A stretch of DNA of 64,000 bases from Elymus sibiricus (lineage: Eukaryota > Streptophyta > Magnoliopsida > Poales > Poaceae), in assembly GCA_039707655.1 (NCBI GenBank), contig CM077674.1, forward strand, positions 241,663,904-241,727,903, in the 5' to 3' direction. The notes beneath the pieces were generated by a model. That model was not told the origin of the DNA. It searched no databases and was given only the letters and a program-made list of their open reading frames with translations. The translations under genes and the position numbers were made by a program. Shown piece by piece: positions 22,141 through 34,363 of this stretch; the stretch's first letter is position 1, and every line of letters starts with the position of its first letter.

Positions 22141-22994
22141 TCTCGTCCTCGAGATTTGGTTGCTCAGGGAACAAGTATGAATATTCTGACTTAAGGAAAC
22201 CGTTTCCAACTCGGGTATCCTTTTCCTTGATGTTCCCTCTGAATTGCATCTGACTGACTGCCTTGCTTTGGGGTGGTTTGCTTCACCGTATCCAGCATTC
22301 TGACAGGTCTTCCTTCATCTGTTCATCCTTACTCTGACTTTCTTTTATGTCTACTGGCTTATCTGTTATCATCAGTCCGGGAGTGATTGACGTGACATTC
22401 TTTTATCCAACACTGATAGTATCAATGGAGTTGTGCATAAATTTCCTCGATGGACATGGATCATTTAATCATTGCATCGGGTTACTCGAGTAGATGCATG
22501 TCCTCCGGGTTCAAAACAATGCTGGGAATCATTATCGTTCTCTTGGTGGAATCTGACTGCTTGCGGGTAGTTCTGAATCTTGCTGACTTATTTGTCTCAG
22601 ATCCGTACTAACGATTCAGCTGTCACCTTGATATGAGGTCCTTACAAACAGAGTAGGCCCCTTGGGTGTGTGTTCATGGTGATCAATACAGAATCAGCCT
22701 GTCTTGGGTATCCGTACCATGTTGTTCATGCCAAAATTATCGTACCTGTGTTGCCCGTCTTCTTCCTTCATTATCGTTTTCTTTTGTTCGAATCTTTTGC
22801 TGAAAGAGCTTGGCCATAAATATCTTTAATTCTTTGTGTGACCATAGGTGCTGTTAGGTGCAATATTCCGGCAAGCATACCTTATCCTTATCCTCAGGTA
22901 GTGCAGCAACATTTAACTGGCAAGTTTATCATCTCTCAAGCTCTAACTGTAGGGCAGTGATCATCCGAACCTTTGCAAGAAATCGAGAAATAAA

Positions 22995-23303
22995 TCAGTA
23001 GCCACCAGAACGGTCTTTACAACTCAGATCTGGGACATTACTGAAATAACTCAACCATGGCTCACGACGGCTGAAAAGCAGCTCAGAGCATGAGGCAGGG
23101 TTGATAAGAAGAATGTAGCAGTTCCCTAAGACGGCCGAAGAACAGCTCAGAGCATAGGGTCGCTGCTACAAAAAGAAACTCAACAGCTGCCCGAGACGGC
23201 CGAAAATCAGCTCAGAACACGGACCAGTTGTTGACAAGAGAAATAGAAAACCGGCATCCACCCTGGACGGCCGAACGCAGCTCAGAACACAGGCGTGGTG
23301 CCG
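22995..23303. repeat. Five successive stem-loop repeats
   Basis: Five units, about 57-71 bases apart, share the loop words ACGG(C/T)CGAA and CAGCTCAGA. Each unit is closed by its own stem: TCAGTA/TACTGA (22995, 23039), TCAACC/GGTTGA (23051, 23099), TGTAGCAG/CTGCTACA (23114, 23163), CAACAGCTG/CAGTTGTTG (23181, 23225), CGGCA..CCAC/GTGGTGCCG (23252, ~23295). Stem sequences differ while pairing is kept. The first unit has the most diverged loop. Any RNA would be read on the minus strand, and the stems form on either strand. Confidence 0.7.
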
Positions 23304-23774
23304 TTACCAAGAAAAAGGTAGGCAAGGGTTCATCATGATCATATACCAGGTTCACAGTTACTTGTGTAGAGCTCACTGCTGTGGTCAATCATACATGATA
23401 TCACTTTGTCGGGTGTGAGGAAACTGGCCTTGATATCCACTGTTAGGATTGTCGTCCCAACATTGTCTTGCTTCATAACTTATCAGACATTGCATCACAC
23501 TGAGGTATATCACTGACTTTCTTCCTCTTCCTGTGGTTGTCGGATTCTCACCGTGCTTGCATCATCGTACGAGTGACTTGCATGACCTTGGCAGCATGCT
23601 CACAATATATATATGGAAACATGGGTAATTGAGCATTTGATTCCTGAAGCAGACTTGTGTCCTGACTAGCTCATGTTTCTGACCCAACTGTTGCGGATCT
23701 GATTCTTGAGATGCACTGCCAACTTACTGTATAATTACTTGTACCAATGACGATGACTGTTGGTAGTGCCCTAC

Positions 23775-24113
23775 TGATGAAGACTAGATAGCTTGTGTTG
23801 GAAGCCATCGTGAGTAGCGTGCTGAGGAAGACTGGATATCTTATGCTCGAAGCTTTCGCCGGGATAGCGTGCTGAAAAAGACTGGGTACCGTGCTTCAGA
23901 AGCTTCTCCTCCTGGTTGCTTGCTGGGGAAAATTCGGTGCCTTATGCCGGAAGCTTTCTGCGCTAGCTTACTGAAGAAGACTGAGTATCTTACACAAGAA
24001 GTTATCCACACATCGTGCCGAGGAAGACTGCGGAACCTTGCATCGTAAGCATCTCTGGTAGCGTGCGGAGGAATACTGTGTTGCTTGCTCCAGAAGCTTT
24101 TCTCTGTAGTGTG
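23775..24113. repeat. Seven degenerate repeats of 47-51 bases
   Basis: Units start near 23775, 23821, 23871, 23922, 23970, 24018 and 24066. Each has CTGA(G/A)GAAGACT near its start, a GAAGC(T/A)T word in the middle and GTAGCGTG-like bases at its end. The array is adjacent to, but different from, the stem-loop repeats. Confidence 0.7.
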
Positions 24114-25245
24114 TGAACTGAAAGCCATATTTATATATGCATACCCTGAATATTCCTTTGACTGGAAATGTACTGTTGTCTTGCACACAAATTGTCTTCC
24201 AGCTGGTTCATTACGATTGTGATGGTTGCATACTGAGTCAGTCTTGATGCTGATAGTTATTCCAGAATATCATTTGTATTCAAACCAGATATTCCCAATA
24301 TAATGCAGTCCGCTGATAATTTCATACTGTTTAGCTGAGCTTCCAAATATTTGAACTCCTCACTGATTCTTCGAGTCCGGTGTCGGTTGATGAGCAACTT
24401 TTCATAAGGGGAAATATGGTAACACTGAGGGCCCAAAGAAAGAAGTCAAAAGAAACGACTAAAACAAAAGCACACACAGCATTAAGATTACATACAATCA
24501 ATATCACATTTTACTGCTATTCTCCTCACTATGTATGCCTACTTAAGCACACAATTCTCGAGGAAACTCCAGTACTACGATCTAACATGCTGTGGCGGTG
24601 TGCACGATAGTGGATCAACGTGTGGAGCGGTTGGTGTAAACAGAGCTACACCAAGAGCTGGCTCAGCACCAATTGCGTCTGGACAGGCTTAGCGGTGAGG
24701 ACGGACTCAGTGATCATGTAGCGGAACACGGAGGTCACGGCCACATCATCATCAAGCAGACGGAAGGGGACCGTTCTCGTCCAGGGAATGGGTGGGATAG
24801 CGGTGGAAAGCAGGGTCTGCAGCATTGCCCTTTTCTGGTAACAAAGACCAGTGTGGGTTGCCAAACGGCGGGTTGCATGGCAAGATCCGGGGTAGAAGCA
24901 TGTCTACCACCGAAATGATAGGTGGCTGGTGGAAAGATATTGGTGTGACACATGTGCATCAATCCTGCAAAGTGATCGACACCACTAGGTACCTCGGCAT
25001 CACTCCGCTGGGACAGAGATGACACCAAACACCAACTAGCAACAATGCAAAACTAGAGGGTGCAGGTAGTGGATCGAAACCGATGCCACCTACACTCACA
25101 AGATCAGCCGTTAGAGACAATATAATAAGTCTATATGCATGCTATGCAGCAAACAAATGCAACAACCAAATGCAACAAGCAAGCTAGACTCTGAACTACC
25201 GGTTTCTAATGCTCGCGCTAACTAGGGCATACTACAGCCAGACCT

Positions 25246-25257
25246 GCTCTGATACCA
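25246..25257 (-). promoter_or_regulatory. Primer-binding site of E6 (initiator tRNA-Met)
   Basis: The minus strand reads TGGTATCAGAGC, complementary to the 3' end of initiator methionine tRNA, five bases from the LTR end at 25263. This fixes the element on the minus strand. Confidence 0.85.
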
Positions 25258-25262
25258 ATCGC

Positions 25263-28200
25263 TGTGGCACCCCGGCTCAGAGAGACCGGAACACCCCGTA
25301 TTCCAGCCCAGAGATCAAGTCTTCTGGAATAAGGCAATACTTGGCATAGAACAAATCAGCTCTTTATTACAAATATAACGGGTACAAAGGTTCTGAAGGC
25401 ACGAAGGTTACAGGGGCACGGCGACACTTCGCCTGCTCAGATAGCTCTATGCTAGCAGCGAGACATCTCGAAGCGGAATAACTTCTAACAGCGGAACAAC
25501 GACGACGGTGATGAACTCCACTCCGCAGGGACTCTGGCTTGGACGTATCCTAGAGTGCAACCTCGGGGTCCTCGACAAACAAGCAATCACGGCATCACCT
25601 GCAATCTGGCATGACACGCCAGGTGAGTACTTTGAATGTACTCGCAAGCTCACAGCAACCAAAGCAATCAAGACATACAACAGCATGGCATTTACAGGTT
25701 AACCATCAATGATGAACACGATACTACTAGAATAACATGAGCATGGCAACAACATGAGCATGGCAACATCATGAGCATAACAACAACATGAGCATGGCAG
25801 CAACATGAGCATGGGAACAACATGATCATGGCATGTATAGTTCATGATATGAATAGGATGATACTAGCACTAGCATGCAGGGGGGGTCGACGTTTAAGGT
25901 CTCATGGACCAACTTACTCTGCTTGGAGGTTATCTCGTAACCACCAACTTACCATCGTGATCATCACACGATCACCTCAGGATCAACCAAGCTCGGTATC
26001 AATTATACCATCGTGATCATCTCATGACCACACGGAGCTTGATCTCTACCTGTGATCATCGCATGACCACGTAAAGATCAACCAACTTCTTTACTCATCG
26101 AACCGGGGTTGTCATTATTCAGATCATTATTACTGTTGACCCATAGTGTGACCTACTACGAACTGTGTCCATGACCGAGGACGCGGCTATCGATAGATTA
26201 TACACTCTGCAGAGGTTAGTACATTGTACCCACACTACGGAACTCATGGCCTCGTGCTCCCATTCAGGTGGACCAACGACGTTCCGACAAAACCAGTCTA
26301 TTGCATGACACTCTCCCGGCCAGTCCCGACAAACTCCCCTTTGGGCTATGTCCTGGGTTGCCCCTGATGTCAACTCGTGACATCCGCCACCTTTCTGGCT
26401 GCCACCGTCGTGGCCAAAACATAACATTGTCCCAAACGGGGACCTCGGATATCCTTACAACTCGGGCACTCAAGGCTTATGGCCGCCCACCAGGCCAGGG
26501 TAGCGCGCGCACATAACCTTCCCTAGTTGGAGGCACTGGCGAGAGGCATGACAATAGACCGCATTAGGGCCTACCCATCCTGGCAAGTGTGGCTGCACTG
26601 GTTAGCTCGATTCGGTGGCACCATGACTCAGCCAACAGATTTGTTCAAGTTCGATTAATGTCAGGTTCAACTTGAATGGTGATGAGCTGAGTCATAATAA
26701 CATGATGAAATAACAATGCACATGAGCATGATATCAGTGTAACCATGGATGGGCAACATAATTATTTAACAACATAACATCAACAATGATAAGTCATCTA
26801 TTCTACGGGATGCAAATGCACATGGCATAATGATGATCATGAATATAACAAGTATTTTCATAACAAACCCTAACTATTCAAATGAGCATATCGTTATCAC
26901 TAGCATCGGAAAAAAAATCTAACATGACAATAATAATACTAGCAAATAATCATTTAACTTACTAGATGCAAATGAACAAGGCATAAGAACGAGCATGGAC
27001 TCACAAGCATATATTATTCACGAAATAATTAAATGAGCAAACAATCATTTAAATATTCAAGTGGAAACCATGGCTACTGCAAGGCCATCATGCAAGTGGC
27101 TGTTGTGGCTTGCCTGGGTATGAAGGAGTCACCGGGGATAGGTGCGATGAACTCGCGGAAAGAAACGCCGGAAAAGTTTCCCTCTCGGCGGAGCTGAATC
27201 GGAGTTACGGTTGCCGAGTTACGGCCGTTCGTTCGTTAGGCAGAAATTTAAATAAAAATATTCATTTCTGGCCTTAACGGACGAACGTCCGCTATTTAAT
27301 ACTTTCGGTCGGCTGCTGGAAATAGAAAGCGCATTCCAGGAAAATACGCTTTCGAAGCAGTGAAAGCGCACTCAACTCCAGAACCGAGGCAAAATGCGCT
27401 TTCTGAAATAGAAAACGTATTCCAGTGGAATACGCTTCCACTTAACCGCGCGGGCCCGGGACTTTAGAGGATGACGGGTGGGGTCCGCGGGGTCAACGGC
27501 CAGCTGCAGGAGTCGCTGTCTTCGTCTTCCTCCTGCCCACGCTCGACCGGAGCAGAGGCAGACTCCGGCGACGGCCGCCGGCGGCTCCGGCCACCATTCG
27601 CCGTGCTCCGACCACCGGCGAGCTCGTGGGACCGAGCCGCACCCGTCCCCGCATAGCACGGATGCCGAGGAGGACTGAGATGAGCAGGGCAACGACTGAG
27701 GCGGACGGCGGCTCGGGCAGTTTTGGGGGAGGGCAGTACGGTGGCGGAGAGGAGTTTCTGCGGCCATGGGGAGGATCAGGGTGGCTATGGGAGCTCACGG
27801 GTGAGGTCACGTGGGAGAGGGAGAGCTCGGGCAGCCGGAATTTAGGAGGAGGCCGAAGGTGACCATGGCGGCAATGCGGAGGAAATAGAGCTCCTCGAGC
27901 TCATTTGACTGGGCAGGGGAGTTACTAGGAGGGAGGTGAGGTGGTGGATGAGCTCGGGAGGCCCCGGGGTGGCTTTAAATAGCCACGGCTACGATGCCGT
28001 TCTCGGATGCCGACGGAAACTTGCGGACGATGCTCTCTGGCACGACCGGGTGCACGAGCGCACGCGCGGAGGGGGAGAGAGGTCCAGGGGAGGCTCATAC
28101 GGCGCAAAGTTATCGCGGGGAGGAAGAGGACAACGGCAAACCGACGACGGCCGCGGGCACGCGCTGCGGCATGGTTCGCCGGAGAGGAAAGAGGAGAGGG

Positions 28201-29644
28201 GGAGGGGTCCAGAGAGGACACGCGGATGCAGGAGAGCGAGAGCAATGCTGTGGACATGGTGCGGTGGCGGGAGCGCGGCGTTTGGGCGGCGACAGAGGGC
28301 CCTGACGGCCAGAGCGCGCTTTCGATGTCCCAGACCGCATGGTCACCGCGTGCACTGGTGCACGCGCGACTTTAGGGCCACCCACACTATGTCTAACGTG
28401 TTGTCTCTCCTAAATGGGTCCTACCTGAGGTGATGGCTCAAAGAAAAGCACTGTGGGTTGATAGGAGATCTTAGGGAAAGATTGTTGTTGCAAACTTGAT
28501 CCAGAAGCTGAGGTAAATTGGCTTGGTAAAAGAGAGGAACAAGATGTCACAGTGGTTAGGGGTAGGAAGGACTATGATACTGTGAAAAATGAAATGATTT
28601 GGACCAGTATTTAATATAGTTGCTTCGCAACCACATATTCTGGTCCAGAAAGAAGATCAGGAAGTAGCACTCACATGGTGGGTGGGATTGGGCTGAAAAT
28701 TGGTGGAGCATGATCATTTGGGCATATGAAGGTACCATAAAAATTTCATCCCATTTGGATAAATAAAAATGGTACTTCCTTCACAATGATCCACACTGGA
28801 CAGAAACTTGGGGGAATTTTGTGGAGAAAATGGCTTGGCAAAATAATGTGAATTTTGGCATTCTCACATTATTTATGGATATTTAGGTCATGGATTAATT
28901 TCAGAATTTTTGAAGCAATATAAAATATAGTTGCTTCACAAACTGAAATTGTGACCAGAAACCAAGATTTGAAGGTGTGCTCACATAGATAGTTGGATGG
29001 ATATGAAATTTTGTGGATAGCAATTATTTGACCATATAAATGATCTACCAAAATTTTAACTTATTTGGATATGCCTAGCTAGTACTTCCTTCACAAAGCT
29101 TCTCTCTGGACAGAAACCTTAGAAATTTTCTGAGGAAGATTTACTAGGCAAATGAAGTTGAATTTTGGCATGTGGCAATAATTTGGATAGGAAAGAGTGC
29201 CAAAAATTTTTTAGGGCAATCAAGAAAATATAAATAGGACTTCCTTCACAAAGTGCCCTGCTGGACAGAATCGGAAATGAATATTCCTGAATTATTTTTG
29301 AACTGGGTAAGGATGGGTTTTGGCATATTTGTGGAAGATATGATCCAAATAATTTATGAGAATTTTGTGGAAGACAGAAATATAGGTTGCTTCACAACCT
29401 AGAGCAAACAGGGTTATTCCTTTAATTGAAAAAGGAATATTCCCAAGGAATAAAAATTTGGGGTTGGCTAAGATGGAAATGACATGGCCTTGGGATAGAT
29501 TTGAGAGTGACAAGCCACTTGGAAGTGGCAGGAGAGAAGATCTTCCCAGGTTTCAAGACCACATAGCCACGGAAAAAGGAACTCCAAATAAAAATTCGAA
29601 GAAATCCAAAAGAAAATGAAAGGGCCAAAAATCGGGGTGTTACA
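25263..29644 (-). repeat. E6 5' LTR
   Basis: On the minus strand it starts TGTAACACCCCGATTTTTGG at 29644 and ends GGTGCCACA at 25263. It contains a GC-rich block (27470-28400) with overlapping open frames, a 15-16-base minisatellite (25736-25834), and six 155-157-base repeats (about 28620-29400). It would supply the promoter for the element. Confidence 0.85.
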
Positions 29645-29928
29645 GCAAAGAAATGGCCGATATATAATTATCGCCCTAAGCACATATAAATGGCCGATGG
29701 AGTGTTGACATCGTCCTTAGACCAAAGTCTTGCAAGTTATTTTTCGGCGCGTAAGCTTTGCCGAAAAATAGGGGGGCATGTGTTGACACAAGATTTTGGC
29801 ATGGTACAAAACGCAATTAAGATGGCCTCAAATGAAAAGGTTTTCAACATGAAAAAGTTTTGTATCATCAAATTGAGGAACTTTGATATTTGGTCATCAC
29901 CATCTGACCTCATCTTAGGAGCTGAAAC
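29645..29928 (+). repeat. E5 tail and start of its 3' LTR
   Basis: After the GCAAA duplication the E5 tail resumes (GGCCGATATATAATTATCGC). A purine tract at 29766-29777 precedes the 3' LTR, which starts TGTTGACACAAG at 29781 and matches the E5 5' LTR from 13419. It is cut at 29928 by E7. Confidence 0.75.
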
Positions 29929-30410
29929 TGTTGGGGATGTTTCCCAGTGTGGAGACCCGGCAGGAAGATGACCCGGCCATAGAGCCATAAGGCTCAGTGG
30001 GTTATCTCACTGCCGGGCTTTGAGGATCAATAATGGGCCGGCTTGGAGTTAGACCCGGAGTGGTTGCTGGCTTGTCCTATGGGCCAGCTTGTAAAGGAAG
30101 GATCAGTCAAGAGGTGGTTTTCCTTGGAGAACAAGATGAATAGAGTTAGAATAAGATACGGGTCAGCAGTGCGACCCGGACTTTGATGTAAACCTAGGGG
30201 CTCAACCTGTTATATAAAAGGGAGCACCTAGGTTAGATAGACTAAGTTGCAATCTCTCGAAAGCTAGGTTAGCGAATCCACATCCTTGTAATCGAGATCC
30301 AAAGCAGTAAACAATCAAGCAGGACATAGGCTTTTACCTCCGTCGTGAGGGGTTGAACCTGGGTAAACTCGCATCTCTCGTTTTTCGATCAACCCCATTA
30401 AGTTTCCACC
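29929..30410 (+). repeat. E7 5' LTR, first part
   Basis: It starts TGTTGGGGATGTTTCCCAG. A TATA box lies at 30211-30218 (TTATATAAAAGGG), followed by the block GCTTTTACCTCC...GGTTGAACCTGGG that is usual downstream of Gypsy LTR promoters. It is interrupted after the CCACC target duplication of E8. Confidence 0.7.
30211..30218 (+). promoter_or_regulatory. TATA box of the E7 LTR
   Basis: TATATAAA in the context CCTGTTATATAAAAGGGAGC, at the expected place in the LTR. Confidence 0.55.
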
Positions 30411-31787
30411 TGTAGGATCGAAAGTATGTCTAGAGGGGGTGTGATTAAACTACTTGACCAAATAAAACTTAACCTTTTCCCAGATTTTAGTTGTAGGCAG
30501 ATTTTAGCAATAGTACATGTCAAGCATCACCCTACACATGCAATTCTAAGAGTATAGCAGCGGAATGTAAGCAATTGCATATGTATGTAAAGGAGGGATT
30601 GGAGATTTCAAACGAAATGAAGACACGGTGGTTTTTGGCGTGGTTCTGATAGGTGGTGCTATCGTACGTCCACGTTGATGGAGACTTCAACCCACGAAGG
30701 GTAACGGCTGCGCGAGTCCACGGAGGGCTCCACCCACGAAGGGTCCACGAAGAAGCAACCTTGTCTATTCCACCATGGCTTACGTCCACGAAGGACTAGC
30801 CTCACTCGGGGTAGATCTTCACGAAGTAGGCGATCTCCTTGCCCTTATAAACTTCTTGGTTCAACTCCACATCTGGTTGGAGGCTCCCAAGCGACACCTA
30901 ACCAATCTAGGAGACACCACTCTCCAAAAGGTAATAGACGGTGTGTTGTTAATGAACTCCTTGCTCTTGTGCTTCAAATGATAGTCTTCCCAGCACTCAA
31001 TCAACTCCTCACAGATTTGGCTATGGTGGAAGAGGGATTTGAGTGGAAAGCAACTTGGGAAAGGCTAGAAATCAAGATTCAAATGGTAGGAATGGAATGG
31101 CTTGATCTCAACACATGAGCAGGTGGTTCTTTCTCAGAAAATATATGGTGGAAGTGTAGGCACGTTCTGATGGCTCTCCTTACTGAGAAGGATGGGGTGG
31201 AGGGGTATATATAGCCTCTACACAAAATCCAACCGTTACACACTTTTGACCCAACTCGGTGGCACCGAAACAATCATCTCGGTAGCACCGAACTGTGTAA
31301 AAGATATGAACGTTAGGAATCTCGGTGGGACCGATACGAACAACTCGGATGGACCGAAGTGCAATGGCTTAGGGCAAACCTCATCTCGGTGGCACCGATT
31401 GCATCAACTCGGTAGGACCGAAGTGAAGCAATAAGGCAACAGAGAGTTGGCAAGCCATCTCGGTGAGACCGATTTGCAAACTCGGTGACACCGAAGTAAG
31501 TGCAAACGATTACAGAGAGTTGGCAAGGCCATCTCGGTGAGACCGAGATCCATTTCGGTGGATCCGATTTGTTAGGGTTTTGGCAGTGGCTAAGTCTTGG
31601 ATGAACTCGGTGGGGCCGGGTAGGAAATATCGGTGGGGCCGAGTTGGACTTTAGGTTTAGGACATATTTGGGTAGAGAGAGTGGTTGAGGGTTTAGGAAT
31701 ACTGTCACTAAGCACTTGAGCAAAACGATCATTAAGCACTTGTTGTTATGAATTACCAAAACCACCAAGGGAGCAAATGTGCTTTCA
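30411..31787 (-). repeat. E8 3' LTR (with a 200-base deletion)
   Basis: 1377 bases, same ends as the 5' LTR. The 202-base length difference is one deletion near 31737, corresponding to about 39765-39968 of the 5' LTR. The deleted sequence is present in the E2 LTR, so it is a loss here. Confidence 0.85.
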
Positions 31788-31801
31788 ATCTCCCCCTTTT
31801 T
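31788..31801 (-). promoter_or_regulatory. Polypurine tract of E8
   Basis: AAAAAGGGGGAGAT on the minus strand, directly before the 3' LTR start. Confidence 0.75.
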
Positions 31802-32338
31802 GGTAATTGATGACAACATATAGATCAAAGCTTCGACAGATGATTAAGTGAATGAAATACATCATCGCTTTGAGAAGTATGTGATAAGCAAGAGCTCCCC
31901 CTAAATTTGTGCATTATTAAAAATTTGCGTTTGAATGCAAATGCACAATCGATTAGGCTCATGGGTTACTCTTCCATGTCACATACATCTTGGTGGAGCG
32001 CGCAAAATGATATGATTGAAATAGTAAGCACGCATCACCAACATAAAGGAATGATACATAAATGAATGATCATACATATAATGACAGGGATAAACATGGA
32101 TCATCACAATAGGCATAGTATGATCAAACATCATGATAAGCGTAAACAAAATATCTCACAGACACTGTAGCAATCACACACATAACAAAGTATCAACGAA
32201 CAAGCAAACAAGTAGCAAATGAACTCTGAAGAAAAAAAACAACGAAACACTCTCTCTCGAAGCCTATGATCTATACAAAGTCTCCCCCTTTGGCAACAAG
32301 TACCAAAAAGTTCGAATCGTATAGCACTAGTCGGCTCT
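31802..32338. other. Tail of E8 between the second frame and the 3' LTR
   Basis: AT-rich and non-coding. It matches the E2 tail (5406-5887) in reverse orientation. Confidence 0.6.
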
Positions 32339-34363
32339 CTAGGCACGGTCCTCCGAAGCTCCTGAAGGCGACCTTCTGCTGGCTGCTCCGGTGTGCGTAG
32401 ACGGCGTTGAGATAAGAGCGTCCGGGAATGCTTCTGCTGATGACTGCTGGACTGGAGGAGTGGAGACCTGCTGTGGCACTGTGGCTGTGGCGGCTGGTGC
32501 AGATACTGTGGTCCGTGGATCCACTACTGGCACTGCAGCTGACCTGGCAGCCCTAGGCACTTGCTGAAACTGCTCTGTGGTTGGTCTTTCATCTTCACTG
32601 TCATCTGATCTGGCTTGCTTGATAGCATCTACATCTCCTTGCAGCTGTTCCACTGTGGTCTGAATCTCAGTCACCTTGACATCCAAATCATGAAATTTGG
32701 TCTCAATGATCCGCTCAAAACTAGCCTGGGTCTGGGTGAGGTTGGCCAGACTTCGCTCAATCCTCAGAGTGGCTTCAAGCAGATATTGCATTTGATCATT
32801 TGGTGTCTTGATATTCGCAATTGGGGCATTGGGAGCTGCTGCTTCCTGAGCTGCTTTAGCTTCTTGTGCCTTGCGGATTTCCTCTTGAGCTTGTGCAGAA
32901 GTGGGATGCGAAGGATCCATCACTATAACGTTGTCCTCAAACTCTGGACGGAGTGGCAAATGCTCTCGATCAAGAAGATACGTTCTGGTTCCAACCTTGG
33001 AATTGATCAACAACTGAATATGTGGAGCATAACCACACGATCTCTTCTGATCTGCTGTTGTCCTCTTGATAGTCTCAACTATCAAGCTCATCACCTTGAA
33101 TTTCTGAGGAGTATCAAATAAGTGCAGCAAGTTGATGGAGTGGCCACGAATCATCTTATCATCGCCTGACTTGGGTAACAAGGTGTACCGCAAGATTGTG
33201 TTTGAGGTGGCCAGACCTGGTAGCAAATGCTTCACTAATCCCAGCTTATGTGTTTCAAGGTCCTTCTGAGGAATTGCAGTGTACATGTTGGCCATGGAGT
33301 TGTGATCCATCTTGAGCTTGGCATAAATGTCAATATCATCCTCCTCTTCCTTGGGTGCACCAAGAAGACTTGCCCACTCAGAGATGGTAGACTAGTATCT
33401 TATACCCTCAATCATCCACACTATTCTGCCATCTGGATAGAAATGAGTAGTAGAGTAAAATTGCATGATCATCTCGTCATTCCACTTTGTCAACTTCTTT
33501 CCAACAAACTCGTCAACTCCTGCAATTCTGAAGCTTTCATGGACATGGGGGAAATAATCCTCGTTCTCATCGATGTATTCCCAATCCACCCACTTCATGT
33601 CACTGACTATGGGCTTCTTGTCAAGCAATACTGTCTCATAAAAGTCCTGTTGTTCACGGGTGTGAAAACGATAATCACAAGCAGTCCTTCTTCTGATAGC
33701 ATAAGGATCTGACAATCTCCATTGACGCAGTCCTTTGTCCTTTCTCAACATCATGTTTTCTGCTACTGGGTGTGCGTTGTCATGGTCTGGTATCTTTGGC
33801 TTCAACTTTCTGAGCACTAGAGACTCTTCATCAACATTTGATTCAGGCACTGGGGCCTTGTTCTTCTCTGTAGCTGATATGTTTCTGGTTGATCTCTTGA
33901 GTGCTGGTGCCTTAGGCTTTGACTTGGGAGGTGCAGCAGTCTTGATTGCATCAGACATGAGCTTCTGAGCTTTTGCAGGAGGTGCAGCAGCTGGCTCATC
34001 CTCCTCCTCTTCCTCCTCTTCAATCATCATGGAGGGTCTGCCAATCACACGGGCAGTAGTTTTTCTTATCCTCTTCTTCTTAGCACCTGCAGCTGCCTCA
34101 CTAGGCTCTTCAAGAGTGAATTGTATGGACTGTTTTGGCACTTTCCTTACAACTGTTCTTTCTTTGACAGATGTAGGCCTGGAGCTGTATTCTTTAGCTA
34201 GCACTACTCTCTTCTTCTTGGTTGCTGTCTCACTGTCAACAAAATTCTCATCCTCACTGTCTGAGGTTTTCTTCTTCCTTGTTCTGGTTGCAGCTTTAGG
34301 AAGATCTGGGGAGCTTCTCTCTCCCTCATAGAAACTCTCATTATGGCTTGATCCTTCACTCAT
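32339..34363 (-). pseudogene. E8 second frame: plant transposon-associated protein, split by one TAG
   Basis: From ATG at 34363 the frame runs 323 codons to a TAG at 33394-33392, then continues in the same frame for another 351 codons to a TAG at 32341-32339. No other lesion is seen, so a single nonsense change divides one protein of about 675 codons. The N-terminal third is Lys/Arg/Ser/Glu-rich (KKKRVVLAKEYSSRPTSVKE, and a run EEEEEEDE). The centre has WRLSDPYAIRRRTACDYRFH and a KWVDWEYIDEN segment, which resemble the family Pfam calls 'putative plant transposon protein' (from memory). The C-terminal third has a coiled coil (QASFERIIETKFHDLDVKVT) and a Pro/Ala/Thr-rich tail. Its function is unknown. 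Proteins like this recur in grass retroelements that lack pol. Confidence 0.7.

Larger units (their letters stand above)
22141..25245. other. Non-coding core of E6
   Basis: No frame longer than about 115 codons and no domain. The core contains two structured repeat sets described separately (22995-23303 and 23775-24113). Non-coding cores with conserved RNA folding are known for LARDs. Confidence 0.7.
17726..29644 (-). mobile_element. E6: Sukkula-like LARD
   Basis: Two direct repeats of 4393 and 4382 bases flank a 3144-base core with no coding potential. The element is bounded by an exact 5-base target duplication GCAAA (17721-17725 and 29645-29649). It reads on the minus strand: the primer-binding site TGGTATCAGAGC lies at 25257-25246, next to the right LTR, and a polypurine tract lies at 22140-22119. 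LTR ends are TGTAACACCCC and GGTGCCACA. Large retrotransposon derivatives of Triticeae (Sukkula) are known for ~4.4-kb LTRs and a ~3-3.5-kb non-coding core, which is a close fit. A hand comparison of about a third of the LTR gives 2-3% difference. The family name is from architecture, not from an alignment. Confidence 0.85.

Noticed and set aside
25246..25257. A tRNA-like word TGGTATCAGAGC, also at 38423-38434.
   Set aside because: These are retrotransposon primer-binding sites next to LTR ends. No tRNA gene with arms surrounds them.
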